DNA from: Bog-473 sp963834405
GTDB taxonomy: Bacteria; Actinomycetota; Acidimicrobiia; Acidimicrobiales; RAAP-2
Assembly (NCBI GenBank): GCA_963834405.1
Contig: CAWIBX010000002.1
Coordinates: 1 to 64,000, forward strand
Direction: 5' to 3'
DNA length: 64,000 nt
Position numbers and translations under genes: made by a program. This document shows, one piece after another, positions 8,446-17,990 of this stretch. The notes under the pieces were generated by a model. It had not been told where the DNA came from, ran no database searches, and saw nothing but the letters and a program-made list of their open reading frames with translations. Within the stretch, counting starts at the first letter, position 1, and each line of letters opens with the position of its first letter.

Positions 8446-9301
8446 TTAGGCGACGGCTAGACCGTTCCAGCGCTTGGCCCATTTGATGAGCTTGACCGTG
8501 ATGATGAAGGCAACGGCCAGGGCCAGCTGAGCCAGACGATGGGAGCTGAATCGGTCGGTGTTGCGTCGGAGCTGGCCGAAGTTGCTCAGCCACGAGTTGG
8601 TCCGCTCGACCGGCCAGCGCATGCCGAGCGGAAGTCGTTTCGGCGCCTCGGCGGTGCCTCGGCTGCGGCACTGGGCCAGGACGAGGTCGTCGAGGTCGCG
8701 CTCGGCACAGGCGACGGACGACACCGTTGTCATAGCCCCGGTCGAGGTGGAGGGTCTCGATCTCTTCGAGGAGACCCAGCGCGCCCACCGCGTCGAGGGT
8801 GCCTGGGAGCAGTACGCAGTCGTTGCGATTGGCTCCCGCGCTGACCCAGCCGAGCGGGACGCCGTTGGCATCGGTGGCGATCGACCACTTCCAGCCGGTC
8901 TTGCCCCGATCGGTCGGGTTGGGTCCGGTGCCCTCACCGCCGCAAGGTGCCTTGTGCAACGAGCCGTCGACGGTGACGTCTGAGAGATCCAGGCCGATCA
9001 CCTTGTCGAAGGCGCCGATGGCCTCTTCGGCCAGACGCTCGTAGGCCCCGGCGACCACCCACTCGTCGCGCCGACGACGCAGCGTGGTCTCGCTCCCTTT
9101 GCCCAGTCGTCCGGCCACGTCCCAGCTGCACCCGGTGACGAGGCGGAACAAGATGGCTTCGAAGCAGTCCCGGTCACAGATCCGGGGCCGGTGACACCCG
9201 AGCGGATGGGTGCACACTTCCTGCTCAGGGAGGTAGGCGGCAAAGGACTGCCAGACGGCGTCGACGACGCCGGGATCGAGTGCGAGCATGGGTTCCTCCA
9301 C
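8446..9301 (-). pseudogene. IS5 family transposase, interrupted by a frameshift
   Basis: The N-terminal part (from ATG 9301) carries the first two catalytic acids, Asp in VTVDGSLHKAP and Asp in LHLDRGYDNG, with the family-typical GGEGTGPNPTDRGKTGWKW segment. Near 8710-8730 the reading moves one base. The second frame then supplies AERDLDDLVLAQ, the catalytic Glu in MRWPVERTNSW and the conserved end ITVKLIKWAKRW, stopping at 8446. The joined product would be about 284 residues, normal for the group. Some IS5-group elements use programmed frameshifting, but the site here has no obvious slippery sequence, so a disabled copy is more likely. The acidic triad is complete only if the frames are joined. 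Confidence 0.8.
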
Positions 9302-9435
9302 TGGGTCGTTGGGCTGGGGCTAACAGCCGGATCATGTCCGGCCCAGCACGACGACCGGTGGACCTTCTCCCTGGCCAGAGGAGATCCACCTCGCCGCGCG
9401 ACGCGACGGAGATCATGGGCGCCGAGGAGGTGGCC

Positions 9436-9969
9436 ATGGCCAAGGTCAGACGAAACGCTCCGTGTCCGTGCGGCAGCGGGCACAAGGCGAAGCGCTGCTG
9501 TTATGGCAACGAGTCGCTCTTCGACAACGAGATCATCGCCCCCGAGCTCTGCGCCCAGGCCTTGTTGGACCTAGCCGGGATCAGCGCACTCGAGATGCGC
9601 GCCCTCTTCGACCAGCTGCTATTCCTGCCCGAGCTCGATCTCTGTGTGCAAGTGCCGCTGCCGCTCCTGAGGACCCCACACCTTGATCGGGCCATCGTTG
9701 CCCTCCAAGACGACGACCCCGACACCTTCGACCACGAGCTCCTCCACGTCGTCTCAGCGGTCGACAACGCGGATCGACGCCGGGCCCTTGCCGAGGGCGT
9801 CATCGTCTTGCGAGATCGCGGGCACGTCGACAAGAGGCTCGCCGCCCTCGCGATCATCGAACTCGACCGCGAGACCTCGACCTTCTTCATCTCCTCGGTG
9901 GCAGAATCGATCGCCGTCTTGGCCGGTGACCAGCACACACCTTCTGGATTGCTGGTAGCGGCGTCCTGA
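9436..9969 (+). CDS. SEC-C motif protein
   Basis: A 177-residue protein that opens with a SEC-C zinc-binding motif, RNAPCPCGSGHKAKRCC (about residues 6-22), of the kind found at the C-terminus of SecA and in many small zinc proteins. The rest is acidic and helical with no recognised domain. The start is placed at ATG 9436 because GAGGAGG lies five bases upstream; a longer in-frame extension to 9280 is open but lacks a site. It sits between two transposases, which suggests it is part of an accessory block. Function unknown. Confidence 0.75.
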   Translation: MAKVRRNAPCPCGSGHKAKRCCYGNESLFDNEIIAPELCAQALLDLAGISALEMRALFDQLLFLPELDLCVQVPLPLLRTPHLDRAIVALQDDDPDTFDHELLHVVSAVDNADRRRALAEGVIVLRDRGHVDKRLAALAIIELDRETSTFFISSVAESIAVLAGDQHTPSGLLVAAS

Positions 9970-9990
9970 GCTGATCCTGGTCGAGAACCA

Positions 9991-10353
9991 GGCACAACAC
10001 ACCCGCCTATTGGCGCGCGCTCTAAGTTCATCGAGTGAGTTCGTCCCCATCCTTGCCCCTCTTGACGGTGGTGCATGGTTCCACGCGTCCTCCCAAGCTC
10101 CCGCTGCCTCGAGCAACAGCGTCGACAGTGAATCGTCATCCGCTCGGTCGGCAAGCTCGTTGAGGCGCAGGCTTGTCTCCCTGTTCTCTTCCGAGGCGAA
10201 GTACGAAGTCAAATAACCGCCTGCGGCGATGATGTCTTGGAAACGGACCCATGACGCGACGATGGCCGCTCGAGCCTTGTCAGGATCGCCACCTATGAGC
10301 TGTCGGCGCTGTCGTTGGCTTCGCCAGTGCTGCGAGCGGAGGCGAAGATACAA
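9991..10353 (-). CDS. Possible hypothetical protein, poorly supported
   Basis: The minus-strand frame upstream of the SEC-C gene has protein-like character between about 10353 and 10000 (for example KARAAIVASWVRFQDIIAAGGY and an acidic helix with LNELADRADDD). The frame then runs on into the antisense of the SEC-C gene, where it is clearly not real, and there is no good start codon or ribosome site near 10353. It may be the broken end of a gene displaced by the neighbouring insertion. The boundaries given are approximate. Confidence 0.25.
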
Positions 10354-10514
10354 GCCTGCAATGATGACGTTCTCACCCTTTCCTGACGAGATTGCCGGTC
10401 GAGTGAGTCTCCCTAAAACGGGGGTTGAAGTCCACTGCCGCAGGGCTGCCGGGTCGAGAGCGAAGAGTCAACCCGACCCAAGCTGCATCGTGAGCGGTGC
10501 GGGTGGACGGGTGT

Positions 10515-10536
10515 CCCCAAACACACCGGTTAGGGG
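10515..10536 (+). repeat. Hairpin related to dispersed repeat
   Basis: CCCCAAAC-ACACCG-GTTAGGGG has the same six-base loop as the hairpin at 8232-8253 and one mismatch in the stem. Similarity to the dispersed repeat does not extend clearly beyond the hairpin. It lies 78 bp upstream of the ISAzo13 transposase start and could mark an element end. Confidence 0.4.
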
Positions 10537-10613
10537 ATGGTCGGTTCAGACAACCTAGAGCTCGATGCTAAGGGTCCACCATAGGTTAACTCGCGAGGTA
10601 GTACGCTCTTCGT

Positions 10614-11819
10614 GTGGAGCTGTCGCCTGAGGAACTCACCGGGTTCTTCGACACGGTGCTGCCGCACTTGAACGAGCTACAGACTCGCGTGGTGACGGGC
10701 GCCATGGCGGTGGCGTTGGGTCGTGGAGGGCAGGCTCGCGTGGTCGAAGCGTCGGGGATGAGTTCTTCAACGATCTACAAGTCAGTTGCACAAGTGCGTG
10801 ATGGGGTCGAGCCAACTGATCGCCAGCGCGCCGTCGGCGGAGGGGACAAGCCGGCGACCGACAAGCAGCCCGGCCTGGCCGAAGCACTCGACGAGCTGGT
10901 CCATCCCTCGACGCGTGGCACGCCGATGTCGGCGCTGCGCTGGACACTGAAATCGACCTACGAGCTGGCCGGCGACCTCCAGGCCCAGGGGTATCGGGCC
11001 TCGGCGGAGCTGGTGCGCAGGTTGCTCCACCAGATGGGCTACAGCCTCCAGGCGCCGGCCAAGCAGAACGAGGGCACGTCGCACCCGGACCGCGACGGCC
11101 AGTTCGCCTACATCAACAAGGTGGTGACGGCTCGGCTCAAGCTCGGTGAGCCGGTCATCAGTGTGGATACCAAGAAGAAGGAGCTGATCGGCAACTACGC
11201 CAACGGGGGGCGCGAATGGCAACCGGCGGGCGAGCCCACCCGAGTGAACGTGCACGACTTCGCCGATCGGGCCCTCGGTGAATTCGCCAAGGCCATCCCC
11301 TACTGGGTCTACGACGTCGGCAACGACGAGGGCTGGGTATCGGTCGGCGACACCGCTGACACGGCCGAGTTCGCCGTCGAGTCGATCCGGCGCTGGTGGG
11401 ACCAGATGGGCCGGGCCCGCTTCCCAGACGCCTCCACGCTGCTGATCACCGCGGATGCCGGCGGGTCCAACGGCCCGAGGGTGCGCGCCTTCAAGTACCA
11501 CCTGTCCCAGCTCGCCGCCGAGACCGGCCTGAGCATCACCGTCTGTCATTATCCGCCCGGCACGTCGAAGTGGAACAAGATCGAACACCGTCTCTTCAGC
11601 TTCATCTCGCTCAACTGGAGGGGCCGGTCGCTGACCGACCTTCGCACCATCGTCGAGCTCATCGCCGCCACCAAGACCAAGGCTGGTCTCGCCGTTCAAT
11701 GCGGCTACGACCCGAACTGGTACCCCACCGGCGTGAAGATCAGTGACCGTGACTACGCGGCCATCCCGCTACGGCCCCATGACTGGCACGGCGAATGGAA
11801 CTACAGCATCGCTGCGTGA
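10614..11819 (+). CDS. ISAzo13 family transposase
   Basis: A 401-residue DDE transposase. Family marks are visible in order: FDTVLPHLNELQTRVVTGAM near the N-terminus, a helix-turn-helix (SGMSSSTIYKSVAQV), VISVDTKKKELIGNYANGGREW with the first catalytic Asp, LLITADAGGSNGPR with the second, and the terminal KWNKIEHRLFSFISLNWRG with the catalytic Glu. The frame is intact from GTG 10614 and the length is typical. Terminal repeats could not be delimited, although a hairpin at 10515-10536 lies just upstream. Likely a complete element. Confidence 0.9.
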   Translation: MELSPEELTGFFDTVLPHLNELQTRVVTGAMAVALGRGGQARVVEASGMSSSTIYKSVAQVRDGVEPTDRQRAVGGGDKPATDKQPGLAEALDELVHPSTRGTPMSALRWTLKSTYELAGDLQAQGYRASAELVRRLLHQMGYSLQAPAKQNEGTSHPDRDGQFAYINKVVTARLKLGEPVISVDTKKKELIGNYANGGREWQPAGEPTRVNVHDFADRALGEFAKAIPYWVYDVGNDEGWVSVGDTADTAEFAVESIRRWWDQMGRARFPDASTLLITADAGGSNGPRVRAFKYHLSQLAAETGLSITVCHYPPGTSKWNKIEHRLFSFISLNWRGRSLTDLRTIVELIAATKTKAGLAVQCGYDPNWYPTGVKISDRDYAAIPLRPHDWHGEWNYSIAA

Positions 11820-12275
<456 letters not shown>

Positions 12276-12464
12276 CTACTCCTCGGTGTCGAACCCACCG
12301 AGGATTGGGTCGGTCACGAGATCGGCGTCCAGGGCAACCTGGAACTCGTCAGCCAAGTCTCCGCTCGTGATCCGCCGAATGATCTCTCGGTCGGCATCAG
12401 TCGCTCCAGGGATGCCTTCGCGCCGACGCCGGCGCCTTTCCTCGAATAGGTCGACTGTTGCCAC
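12276..12464 (-). CDS. Small charged hypothetical protein
   Basis: A 62-residue protein beginning at GTG, with a strongly basic helix near the N-terminus (LFEERRRRRREG) and an acidic C-terminal half (SGDLADEFQVALDADLVTD). The size and two-part charge pattern recall antitoxin-like proteins, but no partner toxin gene is adjacent, so no function is assigned. Codon use looks coding. Confidence 0.4.
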   Translation of the reverse strand: MATVDLFEERRRRRREGIPGATDADREIIRRITSGDLADEFQVALDADLVTDPILGGFDTEE

Positions 12465-12860
12465 GTGTCAATTGAGCCTCATGGGTGTTCGGGGTTCGGC
12501 CGGCCGCTCTGAGGGACGAATCCGGTTGAGCGGGAGTCGATCCAACCCCGCGAAATCCCCGCGCGCCACCGAATAACAGGCGATGACAGGGGGTGCCAAC
12601 GGCCACCAAAAAACCGGCTCCCAACAGGCAGTTTCCCAAAACTCACAGATCAGCGACTAGCCCGAAAATGCGCCCAGAAGCGCCTGGGAATCAAGAGGTC
12701 CCGGGTTCAAATCCCAGCAGCCCTGACCGCCAGCCCGACCATACCGGCAGCCCGACCACAGGACGTGAGCCGTTGGGCCTGTTGGATGGCCTCCAAGGCG
12801 TACGAGGCTGTGTCCTGATAGGACATCGCGCGGCGCTCGCTGCGCACCTAGGTAAGACTC
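12465..12860. other. Gene-free stretch with tRNA 3' remnant
   Basis: About 400 bp with no protein gene. Its main feature is the tRNA-like 3' end at 12690-12727. The frames that are open across it are the antisense of tRNA-like sequence and are not credible genes. Confidence 0.4.
12690..12727 (+). other. tRNA 3'-end remnant, possible attachment site
   Basis: The stretch contains a T-arm-like sequence (CCGGGTTCAAATCCCAG) followed by an acceptor-like 3' segment ending near 12727. Upstream sequence does not fold into D and anticodon arms, so there is no intact tRNA. Fragments of this kind are left when mobile elements integrate into tRNA genes and recreate the 3' end. No integrase is present in the window, so this is a scar rather than an active site, and no second copy was found here. 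Confidence 0.45.
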
Positions 12861-14210
12861 ATGCCGATGCCGGAGGGGCCGGTCACCAGGTACGTAACGG
12901 CGCCGGATGGGGTCAGCCTTGCCTATCAGGTAATCGGCGAGGGGCCATTGGACCTCGTCTTCTATGCGGGTCTCGCGCTCCCCATCGATCTGCTGTGGGA
13001 AGACCCCGGATTCGCGTACTTCGCTAAGCGCCTTGGTCGTTTTTCCCGCACCGTGTGGCCCGAAGGCAGGGGAATTGGAGCTTCGGGGGGCGACTTCACC
13101 GCGAGTGCCGTCGAGGAGAACGACGAGAGCACATTTGGCCTGACCTCGATACTCGACGCCGTCGGCTATGGGCAGGCAGCACTGGTGGCACACGGTTCCG
13201 CCGGTCCTGTTGCCATCCGATATGCAGCTGCGCATCCCGAACGGCTGACGGCTCTGGTGCTCATCGACAGTCACGCCTATTACGTGCGAGACGAGGATTA
13301 CCCGTGGGGCATGCCCCGAGATGCGATCGAGCGGCATGTCGCCATAGTCAAGGAAGTGTGGGGTTCTGGAGCAGCGCTCGACGCACTGGCTCCAAGCAAG
13401 GCGGCAGACGAACGGTTTCTCGCCTGGGACTCACGGTCCCAACGCCTCGGCGCCGCTCCTGAGGGCATCGCAGCCGCGGTGCGCGCTGGTTTCTATCGAG
13501 ATGTGCGGCCTTTGCTGCCCACCCTCCGAGTGCCGACCCTTGTGGTGCACCGAGAAGGTGACAGATTCATCCGGGTAGGAGCTGGAAAGTATCTGGCCGA
13601 AAACATCGCAGGAGCGAGATACGTCGAACTCCTTGGTGAAGACCACCTGTTCTTTGTGGGTGACGTCGACTCTCTCATCGACGTCATCGAGGAATTCCTC
13701 ACGGGTAGCCACCAGGCACCAGAGGGAGACGTCGTCACATCCACCGTCTTGTTCACCGACATCGTTTCTTCAACCGAGCAGGCTGCTCGCTTGGGACACC
13801 GACATTGGACGAAACTCTTGGATAGCCACGACGCGATGGTCCGAGGTGCTCTTCGGAGGTACCGGGGCGTTGAGGTGAAGACCATTGGGGATGGCTTTCT
13901 CGCCACCTTCGATTCCACGACCAGATCCGTCCGTGCTGCAACAGAGATCGTCGGCGAAGCCAGCACCATTGGTCTTGAGGTCAGAGCTGGGGTTCACAAT
14001 GGCGAAGTCGAAGTTCGCCCCGACGATGTGATCGGGCTGGCGGTGACTATCGCCAAACGAATCTGCGATCTCGCAGGTCCGGGCCAGGTTCTCGTCTCCG
14101 AGGCGGTGAAGCTGCATCTCGTCGGCTCCGATGCAGCCGTTTCGGAGTATGGGACTTATCCCTTGAAGGGAGTTCCGGACGAATGGAGGCTCTTCACCAT
14201 TCAAAGGTGA
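12861..14210 (+). CDS. Alpha/beta hydrolase fused to a class III adenylate/guanylate cyclase domain
   Basis: A 449-residue fusion. Residues ~5-285 are an alpha/beta hydrolase: the nucleophile elbow is in AHGSAGP, and PTLVVHREGDRF and LLGEDHLFF give the late Asp and His regions. Residues ~290-449 are a class III nucleotidyl cyclase catalytic domain, with metal-binding Asp residues in LFTDIVSSTE and IGDGFLATF and the substrate Lys in VEVKTIGDG. The usual Asn of the VN..A.R motif is replaced (LAVTIAKRI), while the transition-state Arg is kept. Such fusions occur in actinomycetes, where the hydrolase is thought to act as a sensory domain. The start is ATG 12861. It appears intact and monocistronic. 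Confidence 0.9.
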   Translation: MPMPEGPVTRYVTAPDGVSLAYQVIGEGPLDLVFYAGLALPIDLLWEDPGFAYFAKRLGRFSRTVWPEGRGIGASGGDFTASAVEENDESTFGLTSILDAVGYGQAALVAHGSAGPVAIRYAAAHPERLTALVLIDSHAYYVRDEDYPWGMPRDAIERHVAIVKEVWGSGAALDALAPSKAADERFLAWDSRSQRLGAAPEGIAAAVRAGFYRDVRPLLPTLRVPTLVVHREGDRFIRVGAGKYLAENIAGARYVELLGEDHLFFVGDVDSLIDVIEEFLTGSHQAPEGDVVTSTVLFTDIVSSTEQAARLGHRHWTKLLDSHDAMVRGALRRYRGVEVKTIGDGFLATFDSTTRSVRAATEIVGEASTIGLEVRAGVHNGEVEVRPDDVIGLAVTIAKRICDLAGPGQVLVSEAVKLHLVGSDAAVSEYGTYPLKGVPDEWRLFTIQR

Positions 14211-14362
14211 AAGCGTGCGGAACGCCCCCCCTTCACCGGATGTCCCCGATCATCGGGACTGACGCGCAACATCGGAGGAGGACTCGAAGGCCGTCAGTCG
14301 GGAGACTCTCATTTTTGGGACCTGCCCGCAGCCGTAGAATCATTGTGTCGGAGGGAGGGAGA

Positions 14363-15802
14363 ATGGAAATGACGAACTATCAACCGTCAGACGAGGTTCG
14401 GCGCATCCGGGCCCGAATCGACCACCCGATCATCGACAGCGACGGACACCTGATCGAGTTCCTCCCCCTCGTTCGGGACCTCCTCGTCGATCTGGCCGAC
14501 GAGTCGGTGGCGCAGCGCTTCGACGCCCTCGTGCACAGCGGTGAGACGCTCCAGGGAGTGAGCGACGAGATGCGCAAGCGCCACGGCGTTACTCAGACGC
14601 CGTGGTGGGGCATCCCTACGCGCAATACTCTCGACCGGGCAACCGCCATGCTCCCGCGACTACTCTACGAGCGCCTCGATGAGCTCGGCCTCGACGTCGC
14701 CGTCTTGTACCCCACGTACGGACTCATCCCAATCCACATTAGCGATGACGAGTTGCGCCAAGCCATGGCGGCCGCGTTCAACGAATATCTCGCCGAACAG
14801 TATGCCCCCTACGCAGACCGGCTTATTGCGGTGGCGTGCATCCCCACGTTCACGCCCGAGGAAGCGCTGGCCGAGCTTGAGCACGCTGTCGTCGAGCTCG
14901 GTCTCCGGGCGGTCATGATGGGTGGTGCCATTCCACGCCCGATTCCCGAGGGTGGTCCAGGGGCGATCTGGATGGACGGACTCGGCCACGGCTCTCTCTA
15001 CGATTACGACCCGCTTTGGCGTCGGTGTGCCGACCTTGGGGTCTCCCCAACCTTTCATTCGACCGGCTCGGGGTGGGGCTCACGTATGTCGACAAGCAAC
15101 TTCGTCTACAACCACATCGGCAACTTCGCTGCTGCCGGCGAACTGACTGCTCGCTCGCTCCTCATGGGAGGGGTGCCATCGCGATTCCCCGAACTGCGCT
15201 TCGCCTTCCAAGAGGGTGGCACCGCCTGGGCCTGCAACCTCTACAGCGACGTGATCGGGCACTGGGAGAAGCGAAATGCCGAAGCTGTGAGGCGCTACGA
15301 CCCGGCCGAACTTGATCGCGGGATGCTCACCTCGCTGTTCGACTGCTTCGCTCAGGGTCCGGTCCGGGACCGCTTGAGTCGACTGGACGAGGGCCTCAGC
15401 CTTCTGTCGGAGCCAATGATCGAGGGGGCAAGCATCGACGACTTCGCCGAATCCCTCCTCAGGTCGCCTGAAGACATTCACGACGTGTTCAGCAGCCAGT
15501 ACTTCTTCGGCTGCGAGGCCGACGACCCCATGGCCGCCGTTGCCTTCGACGAGCGACTCAACCCGCTGGGAGCCCGGATCCCCGCTCTTTTTGCCAGCGA
15601 CATTGGCCACTGGGACGTCCCGGACTTCTGCCAGGTGCTCGAGGAGGCGTGGGAGCTGGTCGAGCACGGCCTCCTCGATCCGGAGGGTTTTCGCCATTTC
15701 ACCTTCACCAATCCGGTGCGACTCTGGGCAGGGACGAACCCGGGATTCTTCGACGGGACGCCCGTCGAGAAAGCGGTGGCCCAGGAACTCACCCGGCCCT
15801 GA
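14363..15802 (+). CDS. Amidohydrolase family metal-dependent hydrolase
   Basis: A 479-residue enzyme of the amidohydrolase-2 (ACMSD-related) group. It begins IIDSDGHLIE, the metal-binding N-terminal motif of this group, and carries a central His (SPTFHSTGSGWG) and the late Asp in ASDIGHWDVPD near residue 415. Length is normal for the actinobacterial members. Start chosen at ATG 14363, directly after a strong GAGGGAGGGAG; an upstream open extension overlaps the cyclase gene and is rejected. The substrate cannot be predicted. It follows the hydrolase-cyclase gene on the same strand with a gap of about 150 bp. Confidence 0.85.
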   Translation: MEMTNYQPSDEVRRIRARIDHPIIDSDGHLIEFLPLVRDLLVDLADESVAQRFDALVHSGETLQGVSDEMRKRHGVTQTPWWGIPTRNTLDRATAMLPRLLYERLDELGLDVAVLYPTYGLIPIHISDDELRQAMAAAFNEYLAEQYAPYADRLIAVACIPTFTPEEALAELEHAVVELGLRAVMMGGAIPRPIPEGGPGAIWMDGLGHGSLYDYDPLWRRCADLGVSPTFHSTGSGWGSRMSTSNFVYNHIGNFAAAGELTARSLLMGGVPSRFPELRFAFQEGGTAWACNLYSDVIGHWEKRNAEAVRRYDPAELDRGMLTSLFDCFAQGPVRDRLSRLDEGLSLLSEPMIEGASIDDFAESLLRSPEDIHDVFSSQYFFGCEADDPMAAVAFDERLNPLGARIPALFASDIGHWDVPDFCQVLEEAWELVEHGLLDPEGFRHFTFTNPVRLWAGTNPGFFDGTPVEKAVAQELTRP

Positions 15803-15969
15803 AGGATCCCCTCGTTTAGAGGCCTTGGCCCAACGACGGTCGCGAGCGGCCAATCGCCGGAACGATCTATTGAGGGTGAGTGTCCCCGTTCATCGGTTCA
15901 TCGGGACGGGGACGATTATGGGCCCGCTCTACCTCCCCGGCTTCCAACCTCCTATCGGTCGTAGCCGGA

Positions 15970-16950
15970 TCACCCCTTATCCGACGAGAAGGTCCGCGTG
16001 AAGCCGGGAGGGGCAGTCACATCGAGATTGTCGAGGTTCGACTGTGTTGGATTCAGGAACGAATAATGCACCGTCGTCGTCGAAGTCCCAGCATTGGGGC
16101 CTGTAGTCGGCGATGTGCTCACGGACTGCACTGGTAGGTACGTCTCGGCATTGACCCACAGGTCGAGCGTTGTCGCTCCGTTCGCGTTGGACCTCAACTC
16201 AACAGTCGCCTGGCCGTCTACGGTCGGATAACCCACCACCTGCAGAAACCCATTGGCAACGAGGGTCTTTACATTCGACACGAGTTGACCGGTCTTTGGG
16301 TCCACGAACGCAACCGTGTCGAGGCCAGGTGTCAGTGCGACGCAGGTTTGCACCGAGGTCTGCCACGTCCGATTCGTAAAGTTCACGTCGATGCGCTCTC
16401 CAGCGACGTTACAAGCGGCTCCACGCGGGACGGTCGACCCGCCGTCGGAGGCGCCAGCGGGAACGGTAAACGTGAGACTCCACTTGTTTTGAATGGTGCC
16501 ACCGGCCGATGCGGAGCCTGCCTCGCGGACAACTTGCCCGGCTCGACCGTTCCACGGGTAGTCCCATTCCTGGCCATCGCTGGGAGGCTGGCCTGCGACC
16601 TCCGTCGTTGATTGCGAGTAGAGGATGGTGTTGCTGTTGGCGCTGAGGGCGGCGACGACGCGGGCGCGAATCACAACGGGTGACGGGTGAGCGCTGACAC
16701 CTCTTCTCGCCGGAGTGACATGAGGATGCGACCCCGGCCCGGTCAGCGCTAGGACAAGTGCCACAGTGCTCGCTGCGACGACGAACCCCGCCGCCACCAG
16801 TCCGATGCGTCGGCGATTGCTGCGTGGCCTCGACTGCTCGGAAGTGTTCCGCCGAGCCGCTTCAATAGCTGCACCGGCTCGCAGCCATGCGTCTGTCGAA
16901 GGGTCTGGCACGTCGTCACGAAATCGCTTGAGCACGTCCAGTTCATTCAT
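15970..16950 (-). CDS. Membrane-anchored extracytoplasmic protein, sigma-factor partner (CU044_5270-like)
   Basis: A 326-residue protein with a cytoplasmic N-terminal region of about 48 residues (MNELDVLKRFRDDVPDPS), one transmembrane helix (IGLVAAGFVVAASTVALVLAL) and an extracellular beta-rich domain with a Cys pair. The layout matches the CU044_5270-type proteins that accompany ECF sigma factors in actinomycetes. Its start codon overlaps the sigma gene's stop in an ATGA arrangement, so the two are co-translated. The likely role is anti-sigma or envelope-sensing partner. That role is inferred from gene order and topology, not from a recognised zinc-binding anti-sigma motif. Confidence 0.75.
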   Translation of the reverse strand: MNELDVLKRFRDDVPDPSTDAWLRAGAAIEAARRNTSEQSRPRSNRRRIGLVAAGFVVAASTVALVLALTGPGSHPHVTPARRGVSAHPSPVVIRARVVAALSANSNTILYSQSTTEVAGQPPSDGQEWDYPWNGRAGQVVREAGSASAGGTIQNKWSLTFTVPAGASDGGSTVPRGAACNVAGERIDVNFTNRTWQTSVQTCVALTPGLDTVAFVDPKTGQLVSNVKTLVANGFLQVVGYPTVDGQATVELRSNANGATTLDLWVNAETYLPVQSVSTSPTTGPNAGTSTTTVHYSFLNPTQSNLDNLDVTAPPGFTRTFSSDKG

Positions 16951-17552
16951 CGTTCATGGTCCTCTAGGGTTGGGGCTTCCTCCTGATCGAAGAGCCACAG
17001 ATCGAAGTCAAAGTTCCCGAGGTAGTCGCGCAGCTCGGCACGTGCTCGTGAGAGGCGCGAGCGGATCGTCCCTGCTGGTACTCCCAGAGCAAAGGAGATC
17101 TCCTCGTTCGTAAGGTCCGCCCACGCGTGGAGCAACAGCACGTTGCGCTGCTCTTGGGAGAGCAGGCCGAGTGCGCGAGCTAGATGTGGCGCGACCCACA
17201 GCGCGAGCGCTTCGTCACCGCTGTCGGCAGGCGGACCCGGCTCGCCGACTATGCGACCTTCGAGGGCCAGGAGATGCTGCTCTGCGCGCCAATGGGCGCG
17301 GAGAAGGTTGGTCGCAATACCCAAAAGCCAGGGACGCAGCTCTCCAAGGGACGGGTCGAAGCTCTCGCTCCTCCGAAATGCGACCGCGAAGGTCTCGGCG
17401 GCGAGGTCATCAGCGACTGCGCTTCCCACTCTCCGAGAGAGGTAACGATGGACATGTTGGAAATTCGCCTTGAAGAGAGCGTCAAAGACCTGGGGGTCTT
17501 CAAGCCGCCCTTTCGACGAACTTGCGGCGTCTGACCGCTCTTCTGCCTCCAT
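16947..17552 (-). CDS. ECF-type RNA polymerase sigma factor
   Basis: A sigma-70 family ECF factor of about 201 residues. Region 2 (FKANFQHVHRYLSRRVGSAVADDLAAETF, LGIATNLLRAHWR) and region 4 (LSQEQRNVLLLHAWADLTNEEISFALGVPAGTIRSRLSRAR) are both clear. The start is placed at the ATG encoding MEAEERSD (17552); a longer frame opens with TTG at 17603 and is less likely. It is followed with a four-base overlap by the membrane protein at 15970-16950. The target promoters are unknown and no obvious autoregulatory promoter could be read. Confidence 0.9.
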   Translation of the reverse strand: MEAEERSDAASSSKGRLEDPQVFDALFKANFQHVHRYLSRRVGSAVADDLAAETFAVAFRRSESFDPSLGELRPWLLGIATNLLRAHWRAEQHLLALEGRIVGEPGPPADSGDEALALWVAPHLARALGLLSQEQRNVLLLHAWADLTNEEISFALGVPAGTIRSRLSRARAELRDYLGNFDFDLWLFDQEEAPTLEDHER

Positions 17553-17990
17553 ACTTTGGTCTTGTCTGAAACTACCTTCGGCGTTGCACGATCCTGCCCT
17601 CAAACCGGGAAGGTGTCGTTATCCGTCATGGTCATCGGGCGAGCTCAGTCTCCCAGAACGGGCAGGATCACTGACCGTGCTATCCACGAGAAAATCATTT
17701 CATCGCCAGCACGTCGTGTCGGGGGAACCAAGGGCGACCCCTCACAATCGAGGCTGCTGGCGCTGAAGATCGACGCGATTGGGGTGAGCTGATAAGGCTC
17801 GGGAATCGTCCCCGCTTGTTCGGACGGGTGCCATCGTTCGGCTACGCGGGCGGGGTGACCTCGTTGGCCACAGATACGTAAAACCAGTTGAACCCAGGCC
17901 TCGCCAAGGTACGTTCGATCGTCATCACCCGGTTCGAGTTCAATGTCGCATCGTGGGTGACATCGATATATCCCACCAAAGGAGACGACG
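17553..17990. other. Intergenic region between sigma factor and small membrane protein
   Basis: About 440 bp that must carry the divergent promoters of the sigma factor and the 17991 gene. No convincing gene, hairpin or repeat was identified. Confidence 0.35.
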
